DNA from: Cladophialophora immunda
Lineage: Eukaryota > Ascomycota > Eurotiomycetes > Chaetothyriales > Herpotrichiellaceae
Direction: 5' to 3'
NCBI RefSeq assembly: GCF_000835495.1
Contig: NW_015622544.1
Span: forward strand, 5,794,855 to 5,858,854
DNA length: 64,000 nt
In this document: positions 11,745 through 23,408 of the stretch, in pieces
Layout: each line of letters begins with the position of its first letter
Numbering within the stretch: position 1 is the first letter of the stretch
The notes under the pieces: generated by a model
Told to the model about the DNA's origin: nothing
Databases searched by the model: none
What the model saw: only the letters and a program-made list of their open reading frames with translations
Translations under genes and position numbers: made by a program

Positions 11745-12500
11745 CTTGCTCTTGGATCTAATAGTAGATGCTGTACGGATATGAAGCAGTCAATCAATCC
11801 CGCTGGTTATAGTTGTCACACCTGGTATGTGAGATCGGTGTGGATGCGATAAATCAACGGCGAAGACGGAGTATTTAATACGTAGGACAGCGATGCATTC
11901 GGCGACGTAGAATGGTGAAACTTTGCTACTGTGTAATGACCTAGTTGATGGGCCGCCTTTTGAGACCCACGTTGTTGATATTGCGTCATTGAGTGCAAGA
12001 AAGTCTGGCTCACCGTCACCAAGCAGTCTTGACAAGTGTAGATCATATAAAGGGCGAGGGAGGGGTGGAAGCGATGGACGGGCGTCATCGAATGCGCCTA
12101 GATGGATGGAAGACTCTGCCGCCTGCTTCTCTTTTCGCTACTGGTTCCTCCTAAAGCCAATTATCAGCCAATCGATGGCCACGTTTTCATGCCGAAGGCA
12201 GTTGGTAAGTATCCCAGGCGGAACATGCGAAAGAAAAAACAGGACTTTAAAACGTAACGATTGTTCGTATTGGACTTTTAGAAGCTTGCATCGACCTGGG
12301 ATCCAGCTAACTGGATCCCAGATGTGGTGCCGCTCAGTTCATAATGACATTTCTTGTCTGTGTTTCCAATGATAGTAGATGAAGTCGCCGTTTGTTTTCC
12401 CTGTCCCCGGAGGCGCGAGTTGAGCTGTCCAGACCGATGCAAGATTGCCCCGACGATATCTGCCCCGAGTTATAGCAACGTAGCATTTCAGCGTGATCAA
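11745..12500. other. intergenic with a perfect hairpin
   Basis: Space between the 5' end of the small glycine-repeat gene and the 3' end of the decarboxylase gene, both on the minus strand. It must hold the small gene's promoter. The hairpin at 12296-12321 is the only distinct structure. Confidence 0.45.
12296..12321. repeat. perfect inverted repeat, 11-base arms
   Basis: Arms CTGGGATCCAG and CTGGATCCCAG are separated by CTAA, giving an 11-base-pair stem with a four-base loop. It lies about 180 bases past the stop codon of glutamate decarboxylase, so it could sit in its 3' untranslated region or just beyond it. Confidence 0.7.
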
Positions 12501-14251
12501 CTAGCAGATGGCGTGGGTCTTGCCGTGCTTGCCTTGGAGAGAATGTTTCTCATCCTTGTAAGCATTGACATTACGACCGTTTCTTCCGATCTTGGTGTGA
12601 TGCTTCTTCACATGACTGGAAATCCTGGTAAGTAAAACTAGAAGGAAGAAAGCGGAACAGCGTGCAACGTACTCTTGGTAACGCTCCATGGTCTTTTTGT
12701 CCATCTCCCCAAGCACCTGCAATGCCATTTTGATGTCGTTGACCAGGGAATCGCAACGTTGCTTGCTAAAGTCCTCACGGACCACAACACGCATCAGTTT
12801 GAGGGTCTCACTATGAGGAGCCATTGTATAGGCAGGGATAATCCAGCCACGTTCTCGAAGCTGGTGGGCGATGGCGAATTCGTCAAACATTTGCTCATTG
12901 TCGGGGTCCAGACGGAATGCAACCACAGGGAGTGATCGGCCGCCGCCGGGCGACATGATGATGAAGCCTAAAGCTCTGAGCTGAGCTGCCAGGTAGTCAG
13001 ACGTGCGAGTGAGATTCAGCATGATACTGCGATATCCCCTCTTGCCAAGTCGAATCATTTGATAGTACTGGCCAATGACGTGGCTAGCTCCTTTGCTGAA
13101 GTTTAGGGTGAAAGAAGCCTGGTCAGCGCCGAGATAGTTGATGTTGAAGACGAGTTCTTTGGGCAAGTACTCAGGTGATCTCCAGACAACCCAGCCGACG
13201 CCAGGGTAGACCAGACCATATTTGTGGCCGGAGACATTGATGCTGACAACCTTGGGCAGGCGGAAGTCCCAGACCAGGTTGGGATTGACAAAGGGAGCGA
13301 CAAAACCACCAGATGCTGCATCCACATGGATTGGGCAGTCGATATCTCGCTCGACCAGCAGGTCGTTGATCATCTGGGTGTCTTCATACTCGCCGGTATA
13401 GGTCAGGCCGAGAATGGTGCAAATACCAATGGTGTTCTCGTCGATCAGGTTGACAGCCTCCTCTGGGTCAATAACATAGCGGTCTTCGGTGCAGTACACG
13501 TATTTCTCTTCGACGTCAAAGTAACGAGCCGCCTTTTCCCAGCACACCTGCACAGCACTGTTCATGACAATGTTGGGTCTTGAGAAGTCCTTTCCCTCGG
13601 CTTTACGTTTATTTGCCCACCTCTTCTTCATCGCAAGGACAGCAAGCATGATAGCCTCACTTGACCCAATTGTGGAGGTGCCCATGGCGTTTTTGCCGTC
13701 CTCAGACTCGGGGGCGTTGAAGAGACGTGCAATCATATTGACGCAACGGTTCTGAATCTCGGCCGACTGCGGGTATTCTTCGTAATCAATGAAGTTCTTG
13801 GAGAAGGAATCGGTCATGAGCTTCTCGGCTTCGTCTTCCTGATCACAGATTGTAAGTCGGCGCTCCAATTTGGGAGGGCGGCAGTTGACAACATACCATG
13901 AATGTGGTAACAAAGCTTGCCAAGCTGTTTACAGAGTCTGGTCAGCTTCAATCTTTGTGCCCCGCGGATTTCGACTCACTTTAGCATAGGATTGCCATCG
14001 AGACTGAGCTCGTCTTTGATCATGCGGTACGCAATTTCTTTTGGCATCTCTTTCTCGGGGATTTCGTGTGATGGAAGATCCTCCGCAGCAAAGCGGGAAC
14101 CATAGACGGAGGTGGAGAACTCATCTTCCCCGGGAGGCTCAAGAGAGATATGCTCGAGGCCAGGAACCACAGAAGCCCGACGCCGTGGGTGGCCAAATTC
14201 ACTACTCTGACCTTTCTGAGGGTCACTCGTCACTTGGGCTAAGTGAACCAT
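12501..14251 (-). CDS. glutamate decarboxylase (PLP-dependent)
   Basis: Converts L-glutamate to GABA and CO2, the first step of the GABA shunt, in the cytosol. Exons 14251-13980, 13924-13897, 13838-12673 and 12624-12501 give 529 residues, close to the usual fungal length. The second exon is only 28 bases and restores LASFVTTFMEDEAEKLM, a conserved decarboxylase segment. Group II decarboxylase landmarks are present: GTSTIGSSEAIMLA (around 153-166), HVDAASGGFVAPF (271-283) with the cofactor-contacting Asp, and SINVSGHKYG (299-308), where Lys306 should form the Schiff base with pyridoxal phosphate. The last exon gives a basic tail ending HSLQGKHGKTHAIC. All four exons are needed for an unbroken frame. 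The acetate transporter starts about 4.2 kb away, divergently. Confidence 0.93.
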
Positions 14252-17200
14252 GTTGATCGTTCAGTTTTCAGTGAGCGACAAAGTCTCGAAGGAAAGAGGC
14301 AATATGGAAATTAGGAAAAGACAGAGGATGATGGAAGAGAAGGAAAGCGGTGGAGGTTATGAGTAGCAGCCCACCGTCCGACAGCAGGCAAAGCGGTGAG
14401 GAAGAAGAAAAGACAGGGAGGATTGACGAGTGGAAGAGTATGGAGGGGAGGGTAGAGTCGAGCTGTGCAGGATTTTGTTCTGGTAGCAGGGGGCGACAGC
14501 TCAACTGAGAACAAGGACAGCTGAGAGCTGCAAGTGACAGCGTGATGATTGGGTGAGCAGGAAGCTCAGGCTCTCATTTCATTCCTGAATTGTCGTCAGG
14601 GCATGACGAAGCTCCAGGGAAGTTCGGGTGGTCAATGCAGATGACTGAGAGAGGGATGGGATGATGAGAGCAAGTTCCATCAATTTGGGTGACAATTGGA
14701 TGGCAAGGTGGTGTGCATAGTGGGGGGTGGAGTAAAAGGAAAGACATGTTTGAGGGGCAACAGAGCAGCCAGCGAGCCAACAAGCTCAGCACGCCCAGGC
14801 GGTGATGGAGCGTTGTACCTAGGCAGTTAGGCTCCGTGACTAAGTCCCCAGGAAGCCCAGACGGCTAACCAGTCGCCAAATGCCCCCAGGGGTGTGCTGG
14901 CTATTAATTGGCAGCCCACTAACTGATCGGTCTTTTGAAGTATCTGAGAACAAAACACCACGCCTCGTCCTGCGCCCCTCTTTTCCCACTGGACAATCAA
15001 TCAGGCCAAAAGATTCCAAGATCATCCTCAACCACAGCTACACCCACGGGATCTAGCGAGCTTGACATTGCTTGGTTGTACTTCCCGCCTCGCCCCCTTG
15101 CGCAGATGCAGTAGCTCCAGGCGACTTCCTTCCGATCCAGGTTCCTCGCTTGATCTCTGGCCACCTTGGACTGCTGTCTTACCGTCCATCCAATTCCTGC
15201 CATATTTCCTACACCCAGCGATCAAGATTGACAGATGAATACCCAATGGTGAGGCAGAGTCTGAACACTGGGCGCAGAAGGTGATCGACCCATGCCCTCT
15301 GAAGGGCCCCGGCGATCAATCGATTCATTTTGCGTGGCGAAGTAGCTAACCAAGTGGCACAGTAGTTACAGCAGTCTCCCTCCCTCAGGCAAAACTCATC
15401 GAGCCCGGTCAAGGCCGCCCCGTCACCCCTCGTGCCGCAGCTCCCACTCGGACTTACCTCACGACATCTTCCGCCTTGACTTTGCTCTTAGAGGTCGCTA
15501 GATCCAGCTTGTGGCAGATGTATGGATGAACATCATTAAAGGAAGCAGGACTAAGATGATGATACTGGTTGTCCCCACTGTCCCGTGCATCCGCTCCAGC
15601 CTGCCCAGATATCTTCTCGCCTCTGACATTCCAGTCTGAGTATGGTTTCACTTGGGCTAGTGAGCGTGAGGTCCTTCTCCACCGCTTCGAGGGCCCCCTC
15701 GGCGAATAATTGCTTCTGTTTCAGCGCGAGACGTCAGCTCAAAGGGCAACTCAACCTCCAGGCTAGGCGATTGATAGTTCCGAGAGACAACAGATCGGGC
15801 TGCTTCCAATCCTTATCTGTTGGAATCCCTGGTCCAATATTCAGCAACGCTGAGATCTCGATATCTCACCCACAGATCAGAAGCGCTTCTTCGAGTGCCC
15901 ATGGAGAGATCGGGTGCGACTGTGGCCGACCTCTTCGAAGAAGACAGGATTTCCCATTTTATTCACTGTTTAAAAGAAGCACAAGAAGCTTCTGGAAGTT
16001 GGCCTCTTTGGGGATTCGGACTCGATCTTTTGGCTTGTCTTCGACACGGTAGGATCTGGACCGTGTCCATGTTAGAGCCGCTTTTCTCCACGTGGAACTA
16101 CTCCAGTCGCAAATCTGGCTGTGGCCGAACCTGTCCCTTATTCAGAGGAAGGCACGCACGCATATTCCCATCTGCTGCTCTTGTCATCTCCCGCCATTGT
16201 GCCACCCTCTCGGGATACGGCGGCCGGATCCAGCTCATATTACTGGAATGTCTCTCCAGCGACAGTGTTATGTTAAGCCGGCCCTGGTTCAATTCGAATG
16301 GACCCTTTCCCCTTTGGAGACGGCTGACTCTTGTCGAGTTAGGTATTTGCCGGTCTCCAGATAAATCGCTGTTCCAGTGTCAGTGTCGAGACAGTATCGC
16401 CCCGGCAACGGCCCAAGCCAGCTCATACCTTTTCAGAGAAGAACTATAACATTTTGACTTTGCTTACCCGCCGGTTCCAACACCGCCAATGATGTCTAAA
16501 ATTGTGAGGCACGGCAGCACGATCAACTCTATGTTGTTTGGCGATAGCCCTACAGACGGCGTTCAGACTGCTTAATGTCAGCAGTGCTTGGAGCCCACCA
16601 CCATTTCCTCAAGCCGGTGGTTTCAAAGACACGGGATATCGACGAGCGACATCCGACGGACGCACATACCCAAGGCGAGTATGTCCAATGCCTGCCGTTG
16701 ACTCATTTTGTCGATATCGTCGTGTGCCAGAAGTTTGGCCAGAAGGTGTCGGACGTATGAGCAGAATCGAGAATGCTCTTTCATTCGGAAATGTCCTTGC
16801 CCAATTTTTTTGAGGTGCAATTACTGAGCAGGATCAGTCTTTGCTCGGCGTCAGAGGCAGCGAAAGACCTGTTCTGCGCACAGCCATATTCCCGTTGCCC
16901 TGTCTGATGGCCGGCAGGGGCCGTGTCTTGTCACTTGGCTGAATGATGACCAGATGCATTGCCCGGCTGCTTGTTTTGTCTCGTGAAAATCCAGCCTGAC
17001 CAGCCCCTGGCGCGAGACTCACCCATCAGAACCAGTTTTGAGTCAATAGTGAATCACTTCTCTCTTGCTACAGTAGTATTCTTTCTCGTCAGACTGTGCC
17101 ACTTATTTTTGACATCGGCTCGCCACCAAGGTCGATTCCACAGGAGGAATGAGGGTCATCTCGGGTTCGGGCAAAAGTATAAGGACTGGTGCTCACCGAG

Positions 17201-18482
17201 TTTCATAGTACGGAAATGAGATGAAGCAGGGATATCAATCAGATGTATCGCTGGCACATTGAATACTGGTGTAGAGATGGGCGACTTCATTCATCTCGCC
17301 GTTGATCGTTATGGAGATGCGGCGTCGGAAAAACGTTGATGCGCGTCCCGTTGCACCACCAAATGTCCATCTCAACCTTTTCTCTCTCTTGCTTTCTCAT
17401 CTCTGCCTTGTATTTTTATCCCCTCGATTGTCTCTGCAACCTTGCCGCGCAGAATGACCTTGCCCCAGCGTCGACGGCTGAATCAGGCACATCATGCGAC
17501 CGACCTCACCTCGGTTCCAGCTCGAATTGCACCACCGCTCTTCCTCAGGCGAATGAAAGCAGGACGTGGCTGAGCCCCATGCGACTTGCAAACACTCGTC
17601 CGACCGTCCCGGGGAACCAACCCCAGCCTCCACGTACACATTGCTGTCCGTTCTGCGGGGAAGTGGTTTGGACTACGGCCATAGAGGATCGCTGACCGCT
17701 CGTATTCCCCGGGACCTTTTTGGCATGGCCGTGGCTCCTCCCTCCTCCTCCTCCACCAGCTCCACGCTCCACATATTGCCCGATGGAAGTCCTCGAAGCT
17801 AAATCAATCCTCCCCGCCTGGGGTTGCCATTCGAATTAACAAGTTGACCATTGGCAGCAGGTGCCAATAATTTCCTTGCGGGGTCTGTTCCAGTCAGCCA
17901 TTGCCAATGTCCTAAAAATCGAATCCGAGCAGTTGCTCAACGCCATGCCTCTTCTCGATTGGCTTTTCTGCATGCTCACAGGAGCATCGATTGACCTTGG
18001 CCGACCCTGGCCCTGGACCTTGCGCCCCTCTGATCCTGGATGACAGTGAGCCACGCGACGCCTAGCCCGTCCCGCTAAAGTACAAGGAAATGGAATTATT
18101 TCTGTGACCGATGCATCGGATGCATTCGAGATGCCTCCCTCGCACTGCATAAGGGGTCGGCAGTTTAACCCTGACCAGTTAGCATTCATTCCTCTCACAT
18201 TGTCCACATCAGAAAAGCTGGGCTCTTGCCAGGGTCTACATTTTGTCCTGGCCCCACGTCCTGTCACCACCCTACCCATGGCGCGCTTGATGCTGGAGGA
18301 TGCGGCGAGGGCCAGAAGTTCGGGTGGAAGCAAATAAAGAGGGTGGAAGCTGCTGTGGCCTGACCCCCGTCGCCCACGGTTGAAATAGCTGCCCCTTGCG
18401 CCCATCTGGAGCTCTCGCAGTCTTCTAAGTGCTGTCCATTTTTTGTTCTGTGACTGATCTGTGAGAATAACAAACGTCCGAG
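14252..18482. promoter_or_regulatory. 4.2 kb divergent intergenic region
   Basis: Lies between the start codons of glutamate decarboxylase (-) and the acetate transporter (+), so it must contain both promoters and leaders. Open frames inside, the longest about 209 codons at 15820-16449, have no recognisable domain. I see no RNA gene. Confidence 0.4.
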
Positions 18483-19772
18483 ATGGCGACCGACCTTCAA
18501 CACACCCCTACCTCCACGGAAAGGGACATGATCGAAGAAAAGCCTGGGTTGTCGCATACTGTCTCTTCAGGCGCAATCTCTATCAGTCCGGAACTTTTCG
18601 AAAAGGTGCGCATGTACTCGCACGGCTCTGCCGAACACTATCGTTCCTGCCTCAAGCTCGGGACACTAATGCTGCTCGACTCGGACAGCTCTACCTTACT
18701 CCCAAAGTTCCTCATTCCGGCGACAACATCAAGCGGTTCGCCAACCCGACTCCGCTCGGTTTCGTCGGGTATGCCCTAGACGCATCACCTTGCGAGACAG
18801 TCATACTGATGGACACCTAGCTTCGTGATCTCGACTATGACTTTTGCCATGGTCATGATGGGCTGGGGTGGCGCCAGCGGCCTCTCCCCCGTGGTGTATG
18901 TACCTTCATATCCCAGCCATCCTTCGACATTCCTCGATCAGAATAGGCTTGCTAACGTTTTCAAATACAGCGGAATCTTCTTCTTCGTCGGCCCGGTCCT
19001 CCTGGTTTTGACAGTCATCTTCGAATGGATCATGTAAGTCCCCTGAAAACCCGTTGTCTGGTGATGAGGAGACCTCCTCTCAGCTTTTCCTTCATCCCGA
19101 AACTATTGTTTGATCCTGACGTCAAACCAGGGGCAACTTCTTCTCCATGATGGTCTGCGGCCTCTTCGCTGTGTTCTGGCTTTCCTTCGGCATGCTTCAG
19201 CTCCCCACGCTCGGCCTCGCGACGCCATACTCCCCCAGTGGGACCAATGCCGTGATTGGCTCAGCCTCAAAGGAGTACAACGCTGTTATCGCCCTCTACT
19301 TGATTGTATGGGGATTCGCGTTGTTTACCTTTTTCATCTTCACGCTGAAGACGAACGTCGTGTTTGCACTCATCTTTTTGTTTGTCACGATAGGCGCGTG
19401 GGTGTTGAGTGGTGCCTACTGGAAAGTCAGTACCGGAGATTATGATACCGCGGGGGATTTGCAGAAGGTCAGTTTTGCCCTCTTCCCTCCATCAGCCATT
19501 ACTGTGATGTGCTTTGCCGAGAATGCGTCTATTGCGACCATCGGTATTCGATAATGTCTCCGTTCTAGTGGTAGGACAGGACGCTAACATTGAGAAATCG
19601 AACACAGACTGGCGGAGCTCTGCTCTTTATAGTTGGCTGTCTGGGCTGGTACATGACTTTTGTCATGATGGCAGCGGAGATGCGTCTCGCCATCAAGCTG
19701 CCCGTGGGCGACCTGAGCCACTTCTGGCCGAAGACGGATGTGGAGATGGGAAGGGCCGAGAAGCAGGCCTAA
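18483..19772 (+). CDS. ATO/GPR1/YaaH-family acetate transporter
   Basis: Plasma-membrane transporter for acetate and related small molecules (possibly ammonium-linked), 280 residues. Six exons: 18483-18605, 18689-18768, 18821-18895, 18971-19033, 19131-19467 and 19608-19772; every junction keeps the frame. After a hydrophilic N-terminus (ISPELFEKLYLTP), it has the family signature NPTPLGFVG, usually NPAPLGL/NPTPLG, followed by six hydrophobic spans: STMTFAMVMMGWGG, IFFFVGPVLLVLTVIFEWI, MMVCGLFAVFWLSFGMLQLP, AVIALYLIVWGFALFTFFIF, VVFALIFLFVTIGAWVLSGAYW and GALLFIVGCLGWYMTFVMMAAEM. The cytosolic tail is short and ends EKQA. Members are typically induced by acetate and repressed by glucose. The call is firm; substrate preference is not readable. 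Confidence 0.92.
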
Positions 19773-20653
19773 GGGCTCCTTCGCGAGAGCTGCAAGTCCT
19801 GAGGTCGCCAACTCGGCAGGCCTCGTCCCCGTCGTCGTCCCTATCCATGTCCGAATTCCACTTCGCCTTCGATCTCTCGATTATTTGTTGCAGACGCAAG
19901 TTTTTGGCAGAAGCCAACTGGAGAAAGAAGTGAACAAAGCAATGATTGCGTATCTACCAATGTGCTCTTATCAGGAGAAAGGCTGCTCAGCAGAGAAAGA
20001 CCTGGTAGCACGTCCTGTTTGACGGCTCCTCTTTGGTGTCTCCCAGAAAGGTCGATCCCCTGGACGAGAAGCGCGAGATGTGAGGATTTTTTCCCGCTGA
20101 GGGCGGCTCATCTCTCCCTCCACGCTCGTCCTTTTCACCACTAATTCGCTCGTTTAACCATTTGACCTTTTAGGTAATCAGCGACACAAAAGTCATGCAG
20201 ATTGCGATCACAGTTGAGCAGTTTTTTATGTCCCGAATGATACCACTCTACACCACCGGCGAGGGAGGGAGAACAAAACCTTGAGTAATGCGGATTCAGA
20301 ATCGCCCAATGCAAGGCATGTTTTCAATAGCCCGATACTCCATATTAATGTATTGCATTGCATTTTTGATGGTGACCCATTGTCAACATCATTGCCTACA
20401 TGGTGTTGGTACCAGTGGCTGGGTCATAAGTGATTCTTCTGTCGCGATTCGCCCTTTTTCCCCCTTCAGACAAGGTCAAAGTACATTAAATGACGCCCTG
20501 GGGTGTAGTGCGATATCAATTTTTCTCTCTCTCTCTCATTACTGCCAGTGATTTGATCCCACATGGTTGAACATGCATGAATTCGAAGATCCCCCGAAAT
20601 GCCGGCCACGTGAAGACTCGGTTTACAAATGCTGGATTGGGCCAAGAAGAAGA
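19773..20653. other. convergent intergenic region
   Basis: Space between the 3' ends of the acetate transporter and the oxygenase gene. Nothing recognised except a short TC run near 20524-20536. Confidence 0.5.
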
Positions 20654-21730
20654 TCAATCTTTGGACGACGACGACGACGACGCCAGTTGCACGTAACGCT
20701 TCTCGAGCCATTCCCTCGCCGTGTACACCTTGTCATCGATGCCGTCCGAGAACTTGCCCGCGACCTTGACGCGGTCTTGCTGCATGTCGAACTTGCCCAC
20801 GGGCTTCATCAGGCTGTGGTGCGTGGGCCGCACGAAGTAGACCACGCTGACCCGTTCCATCCCAGCCTGCTCGCCGGGCGACGGGACGACGCGGTGTTTC
20901 GCGCTCTTCAGGGCCCCGTTGGAGAAGTGGACCATGGCGTCGCCGAGGTTGATGATGGCCTTGCCCGGCAGAGGCTTGACGTACTCCCACTCGCCGACGC
21001 GGCCGGGGGTGCGCGACTCGATCTGCAGGCCGCCGAGCCAGTTGAAGAGGATGGTGACGCTGCCAAAGTCGGTGTGCGAAGGGAGGCCCAGGATGTCGGT
21101 CTTTGTGGGATCCGAAGGGGGCTTGAGCGTGAGCCGGATGTGGTCGCCCGACGACTCCTCGAAGCGGTTGAGGTTGACAAAGACGTCCTCGTCTTCGCCG
21201 AACGCGCGCGCCAGCGTGCGGAGGATCGTCATGGCCATCTCGTGCGCGCCCTTGCAGAATGCCCGCAGCAGTGGCCTCGCGTCTTGAATGACTTCGGGGT
21301 ACGTGCGGCTGGGCGCGACGCCAAACAGACAGTCCTTGCCAATGTTGAAGAATTCGGTGCTGTCCGGCCGCTGGGACTTGTCGGTCAACTTGACGGTCCC
21401 GGCGGGCTTGTATCCAAAGAACGAGCCTGTCTTGCGGAAGTCGTACTTGTCCTTTTCTGCAAACGGGAGGGCAAGGGCCTGCTTGCTGAGGTCGTGGAGC
21501 TCGTCCGCCTCGGTGAGGAGCTCGCGCCCCGGCTCGGAGTCGGCCATGTCGAGGTAGAAGAATCCGTAGGTCTGGCATGCTTGCAAGACTGCAGCGGTGG
21601 CGGCAAGGTCCTTCTCCAGCAGGCTTTTGGACGAGATCTCAGCAATTGGCGCGTGGACGAGGTCCGGAGGGAACGGTGGAATGCTTCCATGAACCCGGGT
21701 CGTCGTGGTGCTCGTCGTTGTGGCGGACAT
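20654..21730 (-). CDS. 2-oxoglutarate/Fe(II)-dependent dioxygenase, IPNS-like
   Basis: Non-heme iron oxygenase of 358 residues, one exon, ATG at 21730. It follows the isopenicillin-N-synthase-like plan: a DIOX_N region (PIAEISSKSL to YGFFYLD, residues ~28-60), then a jelly-roll core. Iron ligands are His219 and Asp221 (LPSHTDFGSVTILF) and His279 (SAKHRVVPSPG). Arg293 and Ser295 (RVSVVYF) form the RxS motif that binds the 2-oxoglutarate C5 carboxylate. All residues needed for activity are therefore present. No signal peptide; probably cytosolic. Ends with a short Ser-run tail encoded by a CGA/CGT-type repeat. Such fungal enzymes act in secondary metabolism or catabolic hydroxylation; the substrate is unknown. 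It is a separate gene from the second oxygenase at 47.7 kb, and the two differ clearly in sequence. Confidence 0.87.
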   Translation of the reverse strand: MSATTTSTTTTRVHGSIPPFPPDLVHAPIAEISSKSLLEKDLAATAAVLQACQTYGFFYLDMADSEPGRELLTEADELHDLSKQALALPFAEKDKYDFRKTGSFFGYKPAGTVKLTDKSQRPDSTEFFNIGKDCLFGVAPSRTYPEVIQDARPLLRAFCKGAHEMAMTILRTLARAFGEDEDVFVNLNRFEESSGDHIRLTLKPPSDPTKTDILGLPSHTDFGSVTILFNWLGGLQIESRTPGRVGEWEYVKPLPGKAIINLGDAMVHFSNGALKSAKHRVVPSPGEQAGMERVSVVYFVRPTHHSLMKPVGKFDMQQDRVKVAGKFSDGIDDKVYTAREWLEKRYVQLASSSSSSKD

Positions 21731-22778
21731 TGTGGTGGCTGACGAGTAGTAGGTACTTGGTAAGGAAGCAATTTGAAGACAGCGGCAGACTGCTGCTCAA
21801 TGAAAAGCATCGACTCTTGCCACCTCTAGTTGATATGTCTGGGTCAAGGGCGGGCCCCCCTTCACCTACCTAGGTATACTCCCGCAGTCTTAGTCCTACC
21901 ACCAAGAGGTAGATCCGGCGCCGTCAAATAGAGGCTGGAACTGCCGGTGCTTCTCCACAAAGACCCCTCCCCCAGACTGTTGAATCCCCGGAAAACCCTC
22001 TCTTGGTATTGTATTTCTCTCGACGCGGCCGGAGTCATCTATGTGGCCGGGACATGATTGTCGTGTCCTCAGCATCGCCGACTTGACGACGTGCATCTTC
22101 GCCCTACGCAGCATAAAGACAAGCGGTAGAGAGCAGAAGGCTACAGCGGCCATGTAGTTGTGAAGGGCCAGTTAGAGAGAGGCTGAGTAGGGCAGGTGGG
22201 GTAAGTCTGACAAGTTTCGGGTGAGGATGGTCAGATACCGGGCATATAGGAGTAGGATGCTGCTATATGACGAGTCTCCCAAGAGAGCGTCGTGGCTACC
22301 AGAGTAGCTGAGAACATCCCGCATGAAAGAACTGAAAAGGGGGCCAGACAAGTGGATTTGGTCGGAGATGGGCTTGGGCAGGTCTCGAGATATGGCGGAG
22401 GCCGGCATTGCTTGGAGTGCAACGAGTTGGAAACAAAGACCTCAGGCACAAGATGCTTTCGAATGGAAATTGATTTCAACAGCAGCAGGCAGTAGTGATG
22501 CTTCTTCCACCTGGGCTGCGCCTCATTACTCCGTCCAAGCCGCCGGCAACACTGCTCTATGAAATCCCCTTTTTATTGGTCCTTCTTTTTCTGATTATGA
22601 ATTATTTCCACTTGTCTTTTGCACTTCTGACGATTCGCTAGGTCCTCAACAGCCATGTATCCCATGTCATGTTCATTGCCATTGACATTTCATTCTTCAG
22701 TCAGCCTCTCCGAGTCTTCTCTTGATATCGTTGCAGTCATGCCGGGTGCGTCACGATGCTCGGTTGTGATTGGCTTGC
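21731..22778. other. intergenic, no gene recognised
   Basis: Holds the promoter of the minus-strand oxygenase and the 3' flank of the AA1-like gene. A palindromic TACCTAGGTA occurs near 21866-21876. No protein-like frame was recognised. Confidence 0.45.
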
Positions 22779-23408
22779 TCACGCAATGGCTTGGGTGACA
22801 TTGGCAACGATCACTGCGCCGTCACTGGATACACATGCTGCATTTCCCATATCGCATTGGTAATCTTCGGTAGCAGGATACGTGAGGTTGAAGTTGGAGA
22901 ACTTGGTGAGCACATTGTACGGAGCTTGACCAACGCTGTTGTCTGGGTCAGAACCGTGGCTTGAGAATGAAATGCGGAAGACAACTTGGCTTGCACATAC
23001 CTGTCGTCAATGTACTGGTGGGCCAACCGCAACGAGAGGTTTCCAACCCCTTGCCATGAAGTGACGAGGACATCGAAGGTGCTATTGTCGCAGGTGTTTG
23101 CTGCGGAGGTAGGCGGGCTCAAGCCCACGGCCCATTCAACACAGCAGTGAGTGGAACCAACTTCAGGAGTGTCTTCGTCACAGAAGTCGACTGTCATTCG
23201 TCAGAAGTTGACAACCAACAGATTGTAGGGCCTGCAAGACGTCACAGAGTCTCAACTCACATTGAACATAGGTGCTCTGGGTCGACGTGGGATCTGCCTG
23301 GAAGGGTGAGGAGACGACGACGTTTGTGAGCTCAAAGTTGCCAGAGAATGCCGATGCAGCGGAGGAGAGAAGGGCGATGAAGGTGAGGAAGGTGAATATG
23401 GAAGCCAT
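22779..23408 (-). CDS. small secreted six-cysteine protein, AA1-like
   Basis: Predicted secreted protein of 164 residues. Exons 23408-23261, 23190-23001 and 22935-22779, joined by introns with GTGAGT and GTATGT donors, give one unbroken frame. The start is MASIFTF: residues 1-20 form a clear signal peptide (FLTFIALLSSAASA then AFSGNF). The mature part has six cysteines (53, 65, 66, 83, 140, 147), probably three disulfides, and several N-glycosylation sequons (Asn85, Asn100, Asn129, Asn159). The pattern of a leading beta strand, a YVQFDF segment, a CC pair next to W and a C-terminal CxxxxxxC fits the AA1-like/Alt a 1-like group of ascomycete secreted proteins. That assignment is by memory of the pattern and is moderate. 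Function unknown. Confidence 0.68.

Noticed and set aside
15820..16449. 209-codon plus-strand frame in the 14-18 kb gap
   Set aside because: No domain, no matching exons, and another frame is open over part of the same region; composition looks like chance.
17836..18405. 189-codon minus-strand frame upstream of the acetate transporter
   Set aside because: Arg/Ser/Gly-biased with no motif and it lies where the transporter promoter should be.
20567..21742. 391-codon plus-strand frame and 281-codon second minus-strand frame over the first oxygenase gene
   Set aside because: Both are shadows of the GC-rich oxygenase reading frame, which alone has the full iron- and 2-oxoglutarate-binding motifs; the shadows are Arg/Pro/His-rich and have no domain.
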